From Clostridia bacterium (GTDB taxonomy: Bacteria > Bacillota > Sulfobacillia > SLMV01), in assembly GCA_003554565.1 (NCBI GenBank), contig PWGR01000156.1:1-5716 (forward strand): 5,716 nucleotides of DNA, written 5' to 3'. Within the stretch, counting starts at the first letter, position 1. Each line of letters opens with the position of its first letter. The notes beneath the pieces were generated by a model. That model searched no databases, had not been told where the DNA came from, and saw only the letters and a program-made list of their open reading frames with translations. This document shows positions 5,716 to 5,716 of the stretch, one piece after another. The translations under genes and the position numbers were made by a program.

Positions 5716-5716
5716 G

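Overview
The window is an ordinary chromosomal stretch from a GC-rich bacterium. All recognisable genes lie on the minus strand, so they read from the right-hand end to the left. The dtd-hisS-aspS order, a HisRS with a cysteine-rich insertion and a short VanW protein point towards Bacillota, perhaps a GC-rich clostridial lineage. This is inferred from gene order and protein style; no marker gene fixes the taxon.

Layout in transcription order: (1) 5715-5518, the last 65 residues of D-aminoacyl-tRNA deacylase (dtd). (2) 5432-4167, histidyl-tRNA synthetase (hisS). (3) 4125-2281, aspartyl-tRNA synthetase (aspS). These three are closely spaced (85 and 41 bases) and look like one translation-fidelity operon: two synthetases plus the enzyme that removes D-amino acids from mischarged tRNA. 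(4) 2280-1725, a 556-base stretch without a confidently coding gene. It holds two sets of inverted repeats, an AT-rich island with a good -10-like sequence, a compositionally atypical open frame of 146 codons and a GC-rich hairpin followed by a T-run. (5) 1724-906, a stand-alone short VanW-family protein with its own strong ribosome binding site. (6) 905-758, a 148-base spacer with little to report. (7) 757-1, the N-terminal 252 residues of a low-specificity L-threonine aldolase, which runs off the left edge.

No exotic system, mobile element, CRISPR array, tRNA or rRNA is visible. The part most worth a second look is the aspS-vanW interval (1725-2282), where structured elements and an atypical open frame sit upstream of vanW. 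The long plus-strand open frames are antisense shadows of the GC-rich minus-strand genes.
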